From contig JASCXY010000003.1 of assembly GCA_030012235.1 (NCBI GenBank), forward strand, positions 1 to 50,388: a DNA stretch of 50,388 nt, read 5' to 3'. The notes beneath the pieces were generated by a model, which saw only the letters and a program-made list of their open reading frames with translations, made no database searches and was not told where the DNA came from. Positions 8,469 through 17,030 of the stretch are shown here, piece after piece. This stretch comes from Balneolaceae bacterium ANBcel3. Lineage in GTDB: Bacteria > Bacteroidota > Rhodothermia > Balneolales > Natronogracilivirgulaceae. The translations under genes and the position numbers were made by a program. The first letter of the stretch is position 1, and every line of letters begins with the position of its first letter.

Positions 8469-9708
8469 CTTTAAAATGGCTCCCCTCTTTGGCCAGTTCA
8501 GCATGTATTCCGAGATCTTTGACCATTTCTTTGAGTTTTTCTGAGATCTGGTCCAGTTTTTCATCGGTTGAATCCGGATCAAAGTGGGTTAAAAACACAT
8601 GGCGAATGTTGTTCTTTTTTGCAGTTTCAACAACTACTTCCCACGCCGAATGTCCCCAGTTTCGTTTCTTTTCATACTCTTCACGATCGTATTGTGCATC
8701 GTGAATGAGAACATCCGCATCTTTAACGAACTCATCAAATTGACGCAAGAAAGGATCTCCTTCTCCATTAGAGTCTACATTGGCCATGCTCAGTTCGTTA
8801 TCAGGACAGAAAACAATCGTCTTTTTCCCAATAGTAATCTTATATATGGCCGTTTCCACCGGATGATTTGCAGACATGTACTGAATACTGTATCCCTCGT
8901 ACTGTTGCTGAGCATGCGACTGTACATGGTACTCCAGTTTGGCCTGAAGCATTTGCGATGTCACGGGGAAATACGTATAGGACATCTGATCCAGCAGAAC
9001 TTCTTTGGTATTGCCTTCCATTTGAGGCGGCATATGGATATCAAACCGACTGTCCGGTACATAGAGTGGTTTGAAAAACGGAAACCCCTGAATATGATCC
9101 CAATGGGCATGAGTGAAAAAAATGCGTCCATTTAATGGCTTGCCTGAAGCTAACAGCTCATTGCCAAGCGCCCGGATCCCTGAACCTGCATCAAGAATTA
9201 ACAATTTTTTTTGTCCAGGGATAAGGATCTGCAAACAGGTAGAGTTACCTCCGTATTTTGTGTACTCTTCTCCAGGACAGGGTGTTGACCCACGCACTCC
9301 CCAAAAGATAATTTCTATACTATCGCCAAGTATCTCATCAATCTTATCCGCAAAGAGGCCGTAATCCATCGGTTTGTGGAAAAAGTCTGTAACCCCGGAT
9401 GAAAGAGCAATTTCTTTTTCAACAGGATAATCCCTGGTCGTAAGCACAAGTATAGGAATACCCGTCAGGTCTTTGTCGTCTTTCATGAGCTTGCACAAGT
9501 GCAGGCCGTTTCCATCCGGAAAGTGCAGATCCATAATGATCAGATCAGGTTTTACCCTTCTTGCACATTCAATAGCTCCCTCATAACTGTTGTGATGAGC
9601 AAAATCATACCCTTTTTTTTCGAGAAAAGAGCCTACCAATTCACACAAAGTGAGGTCGTCCTCAATCATGAGGATCATAATATCTTTTTCGCTTCCGGAT
9701 ACCGCCAT
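8458..9708 (-). CDS. CheY receiver fused to a metallo-beta-lactamase-fold hydrolase
   Basis: The 416-residue protein joins a response-regulator receiver (about 10-125) to a metallo-beta-lactamase-fold domain (about 131-400). The receiver has the acidic pair D17/D18, phospho-acceptor D60 (IIMDLHFPDGNG), a Thr switch near 90-91 and K112. The hydrolase has the zinc motif HAHWDH at 200-205 and a later DAQYD...WGHS segment, resembling the PhnP/RNase Z-like branch that cleaves phosphodiesters. The opening FWGVRGSTPCPG is typical of that branch. Phosphorylation probably switches hydrolase activity. The substrate is unknown, and no histidine kinase gene is adjacent. M1 and M11 are both possible starts. 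It follows the DUF349 gene on the same strand by 86 bases. Confidence 0.9.
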   Translation of the reverse strand: MAVSGSEKDIMILMIEDDLTLCELVGSFLEKKGYDFAHHNSYEGAIECARRVKPDLIIMDLHFPDGNGLHLCKLMKDDKDLTGIPILVLTTRDYPVEKEIALSSGVTDFFHKPMDYGLFADKIDEILGDSIEIIFWGVRGSTPCPGEEYTKYGGNSTCLQILIPGQKKLLILDAGSGIRALGNELLASGKPLNGRIFFTHAHWDHIQGFPFFKPLYVPDSRFDIHMPPQMEGNTKEVLLDQMSYTYFPVTSQMLQAKLEYHVQSHAQQQYEGYSIQYMSANHPVETAIYKITIGKKTIVFCPDNELSMANVDSNGEGDPFLRQFDEFVKDADVLIHDAQYDREEYEKKRNWGHSAWEVVVETAKKNNIRHVFLTHFDPDSTDEKLDQISEKLKEMVKDLGIHAELAKEGSHFKVPA

Positions 9709-9783
9709 TTATATCCTGTTGCGGACATGAGTTCCGTCATGGCCTGGGTTGCATGTTAACCTGTGATTTCTACAATGGTAGAA

Positions 9784-9804
9784 TCAGGCAAATATCATGC
9801 CTGA
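9784..9804 (-). terminator. Stem-loop across the stop codon of the DUF349 gene
   Basis: TCAGGCA (9784-9790) and TGCCTGA (9798-9804) pair exactly around a 7-base loop. The TGA stop (9795-9797) lies in the loop. The bases after it on the minus strand are only mildly U-rich, so terminator strength is uncertain. Confidence 0.45.
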
Positions 9805-11975
9805 CTCCCGTCATCCGACCTTAATTCTTCAAGTTTTTTCTGCTTTTTTTCTAATTCTTTTTGAGCTTTGTCGATTTTCTTCTGTACATCCTCAATCAAA
9901 GCATTTCCCTGTCCTCCAGGATTAATGAAGGTCATGGTATCTTTGTACCGCAATATTTCTTCCTGAAGCTTATCGCATTCCTTCTTAAGCTTAAAAAACT
10001 CATCACGAGGCCCTTTTTGTTCTTTTGAAACACCGGAGGCCTGTGCCGGAGCCCCTGTTCTGGACTCTTTTCTGGCTCTCTGATAAATTACATCACAGGC
10101 CAGTTTATACTCTTTATCCAACTTGCTTTTTTTCTTTATCGGTACGAATCCAATTTCTTTAAAAGCATCCTGAAGTTCACGGGTTTTCTGAACAGCCTCT
10201 TTGGGGTCATCTAAATCCGCCAAAGCCTCTATTTGCTTAACAATCTCCCTTTTCTGGTCGTAGTTCTTTTTCTGCTCTTCCCGAACTACTTTATAGTGCG
10301 AACGACGGTTTTCATAAAACGCATCGAGTGCGGATTTAAACCTTTTCCAGGCTTTACCCGCTTTTCTTCTTGGAATCGGTCCAATCTTTTTCCATTCTTC
10401 CATCAGGCCGTCCAGCTCCCGGGACGTTTCATTCCAGCTGGTACTGTCCTTCAGAGACTCCGCTTTTTCACAAAGAGCCAGTTTTTTCTCCAGGTTTTGT
10501 TGCTCCTGGCCTTTAATTACTTCCTGATTTTCACTTTTTACCTTATTGAACTTTTGGGTCGCTTCATTAAAACGCTCCCACAGTTCATCGTTTTTATCTT
10601 TAGGCCCCGCACCGATTTTTTTCCATCTTTTGTGCAGGCCATTCATCTCACGAACCGCTGTAGCTAAATCCTTTTCTTCCAGTAAAGCTTCCGCTTCTTC
10701 ACAAATCTTTTCTTTTTTCCGAATATTCCGGACGGTCTGCTTTCTGAAGGCTTCGTTATGTTCAAACTTCTTGTCAAAGTAATCATCCCGAGTCTTTTTG
10801 AACTTGTCCCAGATTACATCCGACTGCTCAAGAGGCACATGTCCGATTTTTTTCCACTGACGGGCAAGTTCTTCAACTTCTATATCCAGCTTGTCCCAGT
10901 TTTTAGTATCCGGCCCGCTAGATGAAACCAACAAAGACATTTTGTCCAGTATAGCCAGCTTCCCTGCCAGGTTTTCTTCTTCTTTCTGAGCCTTCTTGAC
11001 CAGCAACTCAACTTTCTTCTCGTTGAATTCGTCCATCAGCTCCTGAAACTTTTTGTCTTGCTGATCTGACTCAGCATCGGCCGGGAATACTTTGATATTC
11101 TCCCAACGGTTAGAAATGGAGTTAATTTCTTTAAACGCCTGCCATTTCTTCTTATCTATAATTTCCTGCAACTGACCCAGTAATTCAGCTCTTTTTTCAA
11201 CATTGGCCTTTTTTCGCTCTTTGCGTTTCTCTTGCAGCTCATTTTTAACCGCAAAGATTTTTTGCTCCACGTTATCAAGAACAGCCATCAATTCCTGATA
11301 CCCTTTTTCCGATGAAAGGCCTTCTTCGGCTCCTGCAATTTCATCCCACTTGAAGCGGACATTATCCAACTCATGCTTTGCCTGTTGCCAGTTTTCTTCA
11401 ACAGGCAAACTCAATAACCCTTTCACTAATTCCGCTATGGGTTCAAGTTTTTCAGAATATTCAGGCAACACCATTTCCTGGTCTTCTTTGTCTTCAACTG
11501 CAGACTCCTGGGCGGGTTCTTCCGTTTCTTCTATGGAGGATTCCTGATTCAATTCTTCTGTGGATGGATCTTCTTCTTCCGGAACCACTTTGGCTTTATC
11601 GTCAGACGACACTTCCTGAACTTCCTCTTTTTGCCCTGCCAATCCCTTTTGTTTTTGCTTCGCATCTTCAATTTTAGTCAGAAGCGCAGAAAAGTCTCCA
11701 ATAGATCTGGACTTAACCACATCTTCACGAAGTTCTTCCAGCTTATCTATGACACTCTGCGAAGGTTCTTCTTCGATCAGGATCTTCAGTTGTTCAGAAA
11801 CGTATTTTTCCAATGCCTGAAACTCTTTCTCAAAATAGGCCACCGCTTCTTCTGCCTCTTCGGATGAAACTTTGGTTAGCTCATTTCCTGAGAAAAATGC
11901 ATTGTCTTTTTGCCGGACGTGACCGTCAGCGGTTACTATAGAAAACTCTTTTTCCATCAATTCCACAGTATTCAC
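9795..11975 (-). CDS. DUF349 repeat coiled-coil protein
   Basis: This is a 726-residue, strongly helical and highly charged protein. After an N-terminal helix region there is an acidic low-complexity linker (about 135-180), then about six DUF349-type repeats. The four clearest carry the W/F-K-K/E-I-G-x-x-P core (WKKIGHVP, WKKIGAGP, WKKIGPIP, FKEIGFVP) followed by a helical segment. The end is a coiled coil (KAQKELEKKQKKLEEL). There is no signal peptide or membrane segment, so it should be cytoplasmic. The family is widespread in Bacteroidota and its role is not established. A structural or nucleic-acid-associated role is only a guess. Nearest neighbours are the CheY/hydrolase fusion downstream and a dehydrogenase gene upstream. 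Confidence 0.88.
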   Translation of the reverse strand: MNTVELMEKEFSIVTADGHVRQKDNAFFSGNELTKVSSEEAEEAVAYFEKEFQALEKYVSEQLKILIEEEPSQSVIDKLEELREDVVKSRSIGDFSALLTKIEDAKQKQKGLAGQKEEVQEVSSDDKAKVVPEEEDPSTEELNQESSIEETEEPAQESAVEDKEDQEMVLPEYSEKLEPIAELVKGLLSLPVEENWQQAKHELDNVRFKWDEIAGAEEGLSSEKGYQELMAVLDNVEQKIFAVKNELQEKRKERKKANVEKRAELLGQLQEIIDKKKWQAFKEINSISNRWENIKVFPADAESDQQDKKFQELMDEFNEKKVELLVKKAQKEEENLAGKLAILDKMSLLVSSSGPDTKNWDKLDIEVEELARQWKKIGHVPLEQSDVIWDKFKKTRDDYFDKKFEHNEAFRKQTVRNIRKKEKICEEAEALLEEKDLATAVREMNGLHKRWKKIGAGPKDKNDELWERFNEATQKFNKVKSENQEVIKGQEQQNLEKKLALCEKAESLKDSTSWNETSRELDGLMEEWKKIGPIPRRKAGKAWKRFKSALDAFYENRRSHYKVVREEQKKNYDQKREIVKQIEALADLDDPKEAVQKTRELQDAFKEIGFVPIKKKSKLDKEYKLACDVIYQRARKESRTGAPAQASGVSKEQKGPRDEFFKLKKECDKLQEEILRYKDTMTFINPGGQGNALIEDVQKKIDKAQKELEKKQKKLEELRSDDGSQA

Positions 11976-12238
11976 AATTTAATATGTACTGGTTTATCAA
12001 TGATAACTACATGCTATCATATCGCTCTAACTATTATAATCGCCCTTGCATCTTCATAAAATGCCTTATAAATACTATTGGCCCTATGAAGATAGGTAAC
12101 CGGACTCTGCCGGACATGTTTGAATGTGCACGTTTTTTTAAGCACACTGCTGAAGCCGGGCAATTGATAAAGTTAGCTTATCAGAATAATAAAAACCAAC
12201 GGAATAATAAATACCTGAACAGGATGAATTGTTGATGT
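11976..12238. other. Intergenic region upstream of the DUF349 gene
   Basis: This AT-rich stretch between two minus-strand genes must hold the DUF349 promoter. A weak inverted repeat (CTTCATA at 12052-12058, TATGAAG at 12085-12091) is the only structure I noticed. Short open frames here show no family features. Confidence 0.3.
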
Positions 12239-13042
12239 TTACTTTTTTTTCATCGCTATCCCACCTACAAACATCGATATCGACAGCGGCAGCCATTTTG
12301 AAAATAAATATGCGCCCCATAAAAAAGCTCTTGATACCGCCATCTTTTTATTACCTGCAAGTGCCTTCAACCCTTTCAGAGCAACCGACTGAGGGGATTG
12401 CAACCCCCGGAAAGCAGCCTTCTTTTTGCTGATTCCGGCCACTCGTAAAAATTCAGTATCTACCGGCCCGGGACACAGAACAGATACATGCACGTTATTT
12501 TTTTTGACTTCTTTCCGAAGGCTGAGCGAAACGTTGATTACAAATTGCTTGGTGGCTGAATACACAGAGAAGTAAGGAATAGGTAAAAAACCAGCCATCG
12601 AAGCAATATTCAATACTCCTCCCGAACCTTTCGCCAACATATCAGGTATTAAAAGCCTGGTTAAAATGACCAGGGATTGCATATTAACCTGCATCATATC
12701 TTCGTATTGCTCCAGTTTGCCATCTTCAAAACGGCCATTGTATCCAAACCCAGCGTTATTGATCAGTATATCAACGCTGAGCTCTCTTTCAGCCAATTCC
12801 CGGACAAGCTCTTTTGGCCCCTCAGGATCCGATAAATCGCAGACAATGACATGCACCCTGACTTTATCATCGGTAGATAGTTCTTCGGCGATGCTTTTGA
12901 GCCGCTCTTGTCTTCGGGCCGTTAAAATCAGCTCCGCACCAAAAGAAGCCAAAAGCCGGGTAAAGGAGATCCCTATTCCGGAAGAGGCTCCGGTAACCAA
13001 CACTTTTTTTCCCTTATAGTACTGCTTAACCTTTGAATTCAT
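12239..13042 (-). CDS. Short-chain dehydrogenase/reductase (SDR)
   Basis: The 267 residues form a classical SDR. The nucleotide-binding GASSGIG motif is near residues 18-24, the NNAG motif near 91-94, the catalytic Ser in NIASMAG and the YxxxK pair in YSATK. The residues after the glycine motif (TARRQERL) suggest NADP(H) preference, by family rules. The C-terminal 40 residues are hydrophobic (AFLWGAYLFSKWLPLSISMFVGG), as in SDRs that associate with the membrane and act on lipids or ketones. The substrate is unknown. It stands alone between the DUF349 gene and a divergent cyclase gene. Confidence 0.92.
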   Translation of the reverse strand: MNSKVKQYYKGKKVLVTGASSGIGISFTRLLASFGAELILTARRQERLKSIAEELSTDDKVRVHVIVCDLSDPEGPKELVRELAERELSVDILINNAGFGYNGRFEDGKLEQYEDMMQVNMQSLVILTRLLIPDMLAKGSGGVLNIASMAGFLPIPYFSVYSATKQFVINVSLSLRKEVKKNNVHVSVLCPGPVDTEFLRVAGISKKKAAFRGLQSPQSVALKGLKALAGNKKMAVSRAFLWGAYLFSKWLPLSISMFVGGIAMKKK

Positions 13043-13407
13043 AGCAACAATAACGTTTTAAGGATGCGGTCAACCGAATATCGAATTCGATCTGTTCGGT
13101 AAATGGGGCCGGTATTTTTTTTTGATATCGTTTCATTTGGAAGCTAAAAAAAACAGATTCACGCATTAATCATTTTTTCAATTTTCCGATAACTACCGTA
13201 ACTCACAACATCGTCTTTGAGTTATCTGTTTTTCCGTATCAACATATTCTTATTACCTTAAAAAGAATAACCGGTTTAATAAAAAGGTAAGGAAATAAAA
13301 TCGTTTTTCTTCCATATCTTCATGTTATTATATCATCTGTCCTGTTTCTTGTGTGGGTTTTATGTAAATGCTGCCGTTAACACAAGTACTATTAATTTGT
13401 TGTAAAG
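13043..13407. promoter_or_regulatory. Divergent intergenic region between the SDR and cyclase genes
   Basis: These 365 AT-rich bases separate two divergent genes and should contain both promoters. GATAACT (13188-13194) and AGTTATC (13220-13226) form an inverted repeat with a nested partial one, which could be an operator or chance. I saw no RNA gene and no convincing small protein gene. Confidence 0.35.
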
Positions 13408-14586
13408 ATGGAACGTGCCTGCGGAGATTATACCATTTTAGTTGTTGAAAACAACAAACTGCATCTCGAGTTATTACTGAGCATCCTCAATGAGAGGGAT
13501 TACAGAATTGCCGCAGCTACGACCGGTCCTAAAGCCCTGAAAATCTGTAATGAAATCCTCCCGGACCTGATCCTTATGGATGTTCATATGCCCGGAATGG
13601 ATGGCTTTGAGACGGCCGAACAACTATTAACCAGCGAAAGAACTCAACACATCCCCATCCTGTTTACTTCGACCCTTTCAGATAGTAAAAATGTCGTGCG
13701 GTGTTTTGAAGCCGGTGGTGTGGATTACATCAGCAAACCTTTCAAGAAAGAGGAACTTCTTGCCAGGATTCATACCCACCTGTCTTTAAATAAACTGAGA
13801 GAGCAACTGGTTACCGACAGAGATAACCTGACGTCTATTCTGCACAATATGCTTCCCTCCAGGCTAATAAATACACTTAAATCAGGGCGCTTTCCAAAAC
13901 CTGAATCTGTGGATAACGCCGCCGTGTTGTTCACAGACTTCAAAAACTTTTCCAAATTAAGCCATCACATAGGCTCTCGTGAAAGCGTAGAACACCTCAA
14001 CCTGATTTATTTTGCCTTTGACGAAATCGTGGAGTGCTTCGGCCTGGAACGGGTCAAAACCATTGGAGACGCCTATTTTGCTGTCGGTGGAATCAATACC
14101 ACACCGGAAAACATTTTTCTAAGCCCTGTTTTGGCTGCCTTAAAAATGCAGGAGTTCATTTCTTATTATAACGCTATGAGAAGTGACTTTCAGTGGGAGC
14201 TGCGGGTCGGTGTTTGTACCGGACCGGTAACTTCCGGCATTATAGGTTATCAAAAAATAGCCTATGACGTTTGGGGAGATACCGTAAATCTTGCAAACCG
14301 GCTGGAAAACCGATGTGAACCCGGCCTGGTTGCCATTCCGGAGTTTGTCTATGAACGCATCAAGCCACATATCACAACATCTCATATGGATGTTATTGAG
14401 TCCGGCGCCTGGGGATCCGTACATCTGTACCAATGCAATGGATTTTCCAGGGACCTTCCCGACTTGCACAAACATCTGTATGAAAGCATTAACCCGAAAT
14501 TAATGCTGGAAGAGGCCTCAAATAAAAAAAGCATCCTTGGGAAAATCTTTTCTCTGGCCCCCTCCCAAAATCAAAACGGCCATTAG
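13408..14586 (+). CDS. Response-regulator-controlled adenylate cyclase (class III)
   Basis: The 392-residue protein joins a receiver domain (1-125; phospho-acceptor D58, switch Thr near 87-89, K110) through a helical linker (about 128-150) to a class III nucleotidyl cyclase domain (about 170-330). Metal-binding D177 (FTDFKNF) and D221 (TIGDAY) are present. The base-specifying residues are K217 (KTIGD) and D287 (YDVWGDTVN), the adenylate rather than guanylate pattern. The transition-state N294 and R298 are present. It should therefore make cAMP under phosphorelay control. The receiver acidic pocket reads E14-N15 instead of two acids, so metal binding or phosphorylation may be altered. The gene stop overlaps that of the convergent mscS-type gene (TTAG, 14583-14586). 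No kinase gene is adjacent. Confidence 0.93.
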   Translation: MERACGDYTILVVENNKLHLELLLSILNERDYRIAAATTGPKALKICNEILPDLILMDVHMPGMDGFETAEQLLTSERTQHIPILFTSTLSDSKNVVRCFEAGGVDYISKPFKKEELLARIHTHLSLNKLREQLVTDRDNLTSILHNMLPSRLINTLKSGRFPKPESVDNAAVLFTDFKNFSKLSHHIGSRESVEHLNLIYFAFDEIVECFGLERVKTIGDAYFAVGGINTTPENIFLSPVLAALKMQEFISYYNAMRSDFQWELRVGVCTGPVTSGIIGYQKIAYDVWGDTVNLANRLENRCEPGLVAIPEFVYERIKPHITTSHMDVIESGAWGSVHLYQCNGFSRDLPDLHKHLYESINPKLMLEEASNKKSILGKIFSLAPSQNQNGH

Positions 14587-15416
14587 TCTCCGGATCCGTT
14601 GGTCTTGTACAAGTGGACATCTCTCTGCGGAAAAGGAATCGTAATCCCTTCTTTATCAAACCGCTGTTTGATCTTTTTAGTAAGATCCAGTTTGGTAGCA
14701 AAGAAATCCACCCGCTTTGTCCAGGGCCTGACCCAGAGATCTACAGAACTGTCACCCAACTCACCTACCGCCACAAGAGGCTCCGGTTCCTTAAGTACCC
14801 GTTCCTCGGCAGATAACTCTTCTTTGATAAGCCGGATAGCTTTGTCAATGTCATCTGTATAACTGATACCAAAAACCATATCCACACGCCGGGTTTCGTT
14901 GCGCGAGAAGTTCATGATCTCTGCACCCCAAATCCTTGAGTTGGGAACAATAATGAAAATATTGTCAAGGGTATGCATTTTCGTCATGAAAAGCCCAACT
15001 TCATCCACAATTCCTGTAATACCGGTAATGGATACAAAATCGCCTACTTCAAATGGACGAAAAGATAACAGCATAACCCCGGATGCAACATTGGACAGGG
15101 TTCCCTGCATCGCCAAACCTATGGTCAGGCCGGCCGCACCAAGCAAGGCGATCAGACTGGTCGTTTCAAATCCAAACTTAGAGAGTACAGCGAGTAACGT
15201 TGCCGCAAGAATAAGTATGCGAACGATCTTGGCCAATAGCGGGGTAAGCGTACTGTCCATTTTTTCGGTCTTCTCGCCCCACCTTTTTATACGCTTATAC
15301 GCCCAACCGGCTATAAGCCAGCCCAATACAAGCATGACAACAGCACCGATAATGTCAAACCCATACGGTATGACCTTCTCGGCAACTACTTCCTGAATAT
15401 CGATTTCGTTCATCAT
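14583..15416 (-). CDS. Small-conductance mechanosensitive channel (MscS family)
   Basis: The 277-residue inner membrane channel opens on membrane stretch to release solutes. Three hydrophobic segments are visible at about 18-40, 62-80 and 87-115. The last is the Gly/Ala-rich pore helix (ALLGAAGLTIGLAMQGTLSNVASG). The conserved FRPFEVGDFVSI follows at the start of the beta domain, then the mixed C-terminal domain. Length and order match the minimal MscS type. Two Met codons open the frame, so the start is uncertain by one residue. The gene is convergent with the cyclase gene, with overlapping stops. In other bacteria c-di-AMP affects osmolyte balance, so a link to CdaA is conceivable but not shown. 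Confidence 0.94.
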   Translation of the reverse strand: MMNEIDIQEVVAEKVIPYGFDIIGAVVMLVLGWLIAGWAYKRIKRWGEKTEKMDSTLTPLLAKIVRILILAATLLAVLSKFGFETTSLIALLGAAGLTIGLAMQGTLSNVASGVMLLSFRPFEVGDFVSITGITGIVDEVGLFMTKMHTLDNIFIIVPNSRIWGAEIMNFSRNETRRVDMVFGISYTDDIDKAIRLIKEELSAEERVLKEPEPLVAVGELGDSSVDLWVRPWTKRVDFFATKLDLTKKIKQRFDKEGITIPFPQRDVHLYKTNGSGD

Positions 15417-15540
15417 TCCCTCCTGTTAATACGTTTAAGTCCAGCGGCTCGTCGGTTTATTTTCATGTATATCATAGCATACAGCCCTGGCTAGTTTCAA
15501 AGGATGTATGTGATGCACTTTGTCGCTTTTTGTACATACA

Positions 15541-15570
15541 AAAAAAGCAGGCTTGATAAAGCCTGCTTTT
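15541..15570 (-). terminator. Intrinsic terminator of dps
   Basis: AAAAGCAGGCTT (15543-15554) pairs perfectly with AAGCCTGCTTTT (15559-15570) around a 4-base loop. On the minus strand the stem is followed by a run of U (A-run from 15547 leftward). It begins 18 bases after the dps stop codon. Confidence 0.88.
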
Positions 15571-15588
15571 CTGTAAAAGGCCGGATAC

Positions 15589-16083
15589 TTATTGCAGATG
15601 GCTCCTGAGCATCCAGGCAACTTTGGAATGCACTGAAATTCGTTCTATCGCTACGTCCATGGATGCCTCATCTCCAGCTTCATCACATAGGGGCAACACT
15701 TTTTGTGCGGTTCGAACTACCGCCTCGTTGGCCTCCTGAAGCCGTTTTAGCATCGTCTTTGCATCAGGAACATCTTCCTCTTCCACGATGCTTGTAATTT
15801 TTGAATAGGCTTTGAAGGAACCCGGAGCAAAATGTCCCAATATCCGGATCTGCTCCGCTATAACATCAATAGCTTCCGCCAGTTCGGTATACTGCCCCTC
15901 AAATAACTCATGCAGAGGCTGAAAGTTCATACCTGTCACATTCCAGTGATAATTGTGCGTTTTAAGGTACAGCATATAACTATCTGCAAGCAGGTGGCTT
16001 AAAGCCTCTGCGATCTTCTCTCGCTGCTCAGCAAGGATTCCAATATTTACGTTTGAGTCTGTTTTCCCAATCATATCACTCAT
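15589..16083 (-). CDS. dps: Dps-type DNA-protecting ferritin-like protein
   Basis: Dps forms a 12-subunit shell that oxidises and stores iron using hydrogen peroxide and shields DNA in stress. The 164 residues form a four-helix bundle. The inter-subunit ferroxidase ligands are present: H46 in KTHNYHWNVTG, H58, and D73/E77 in AIDVIAEQIR. The gene has its own terminator downstream and stands apart from its neighbours (64 bases from the pseudouridine synthase gene), so it is probably regulated alone, as expected for a stress gene. Confidence 0.96.
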   Translation of the reverse strand: MSDMIGKTDSNVNIGILAEQREKIAEALSHLLADSYMLYLKTHNYHWNVTGMNFQPLHELFEGQYTELAEAIDVIAEQIRILGHFAPGSFKAYSKITSIVEEEDVPDAKTMLKRLQEANEAVVRTAQKVLPLCDEAGDEASMDVAIERISVHSKVAWMLRSHLQ

Positions 16084-16147
16084 AACACGATTTTTTTTAT
16101 TAATAGATGTCTGATACTTCTAATTAACTCAATAACGAAAAGCTCTC

Positions 16148-16867
16148 TTATTTCGTTCTGTTTTTAAAATAGACAAGCAATCGCTTAAGGTCTTTCGGAA
16201 TCGGAGCTTCAATACAAATCACCCGCCCGGTAGCCGGATGAACAAATTCAAGCCTCGATGCATGAAGCGCCTGACGGTCAATCAGCGGTTCGTCTTTTTC
16301 TCCTTCTGCATAATGGCGGTCTCCAACCGTTGGATGGCCTATTTCGCTTAACTGAACTCGAATTTGGTTTTTTAATCCCGTATCCAGTGCAATTTCCAAA
16401 AGAGACGCCCCATTGTATTTTTCAATCACCCGATAATTGAGCCTTGCTCTGGTTCCGGAGGGATCCTCTTTTGAGACGACAACATTCCTGAACCCCTCTT
16501 TGATTCTTTTAAGATAATGAATCAATTCATCTTCTTCTTTTTGGGGCACCCCCCGAACCAACGCCAGATATATTCGGGCAGGCTCATGATTTCGAAACTG
16601 AGCAATGAGCGGATCTCTTGATTTCCTGTTTTTTGCGAACAAAACCACACCTGAAGTGTAGCGGTCTATCCGGTGTACCGTATGCGCTTTCCTTTTAACA
16701 TCATCAAGATAATGCTGAACCGCCTCCAGTAAATTGTCGGATTTCATTCCTGGTACGGGTACCGATAACACTCCCGGAGGTTTGTTCAAGGCAATTACAT
16801 CGCGATCTTCATACAGAATATCTGCGCTAATACGTGAATTGATGCGTACAGATGTTTTCTTTTTCAT
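16148..16867 (-). CDS. RluA-family pseudouridine synthase
   Basis: This enzyme isomerises uridine to pseudouridine in RNA. The 239 residues contain the family motif HRIDRYTSGVVLFAK (about 64-78), whose Asp is the catalytic residue, and the later GLKNQIRVQLSEIGHP motif. There is no S4 RNA-binding domain, so it belongs with the short RluA/TruC-like members. The target (rRNA or tRNA position) cannot be inferred. It lies between dps and the TPR gene on the same strand, 101 bases from the latter's predicted stop. Confidence 0.92.
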   Translation of the reverse strand: MKKKTSVRINSRISADILYEDRDVIALNKPPGVLSVPVPGMKSDNLLEAVQHYLDDVKRKAHTVHRIDRYTSGVVLFAKNRKSRDPLIAQFRNHEPARIYLALVRGVPQKEEDELIHYLKRIKEGFRNVVVSKEDPSGTRARLNYRVIEKYNGASLLEIALDTGLKNQIRVQLSEIGHPTVGDRHYAEGEKDEPLIDRQALHASRLEFVHPATGRVICIEAPIPKDLKRLLVYFKNRTK

Positions 16868-16901
16868 ATCTAAACCTTACACAAAGGGGACTATGAGGGC
16901 T

Positions 16902-17030
16902 TTAGGTCTTCTTCAAAAACTTACTGAATTCTTCGATTTTATTTGAAGAAAGTGAGAAGCCCGTTTGCCTATTTATTTGAGTTTCCCTCTCTCTTATTTT
17001 TTCCACAATGGCATACATGCCTGTTTTCAA
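16902..17030 (-). other. Candidate +1-frame C-terminal extension of the TPR gene
   Basis: In the frame one base ahead of the TPR gene, about 42 residues run to a TAA at 16902. They are helical and Lys/Glu-rich, and the first part overlaps the TPR gene's odd tail. They may be the real C-terminus after a frameshift (natural, programmed or a sequence error). A separate 37-38-residue peptide beginning at the internal Met (GMYAIVEK) is the alternative. Confidence 0.4.
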
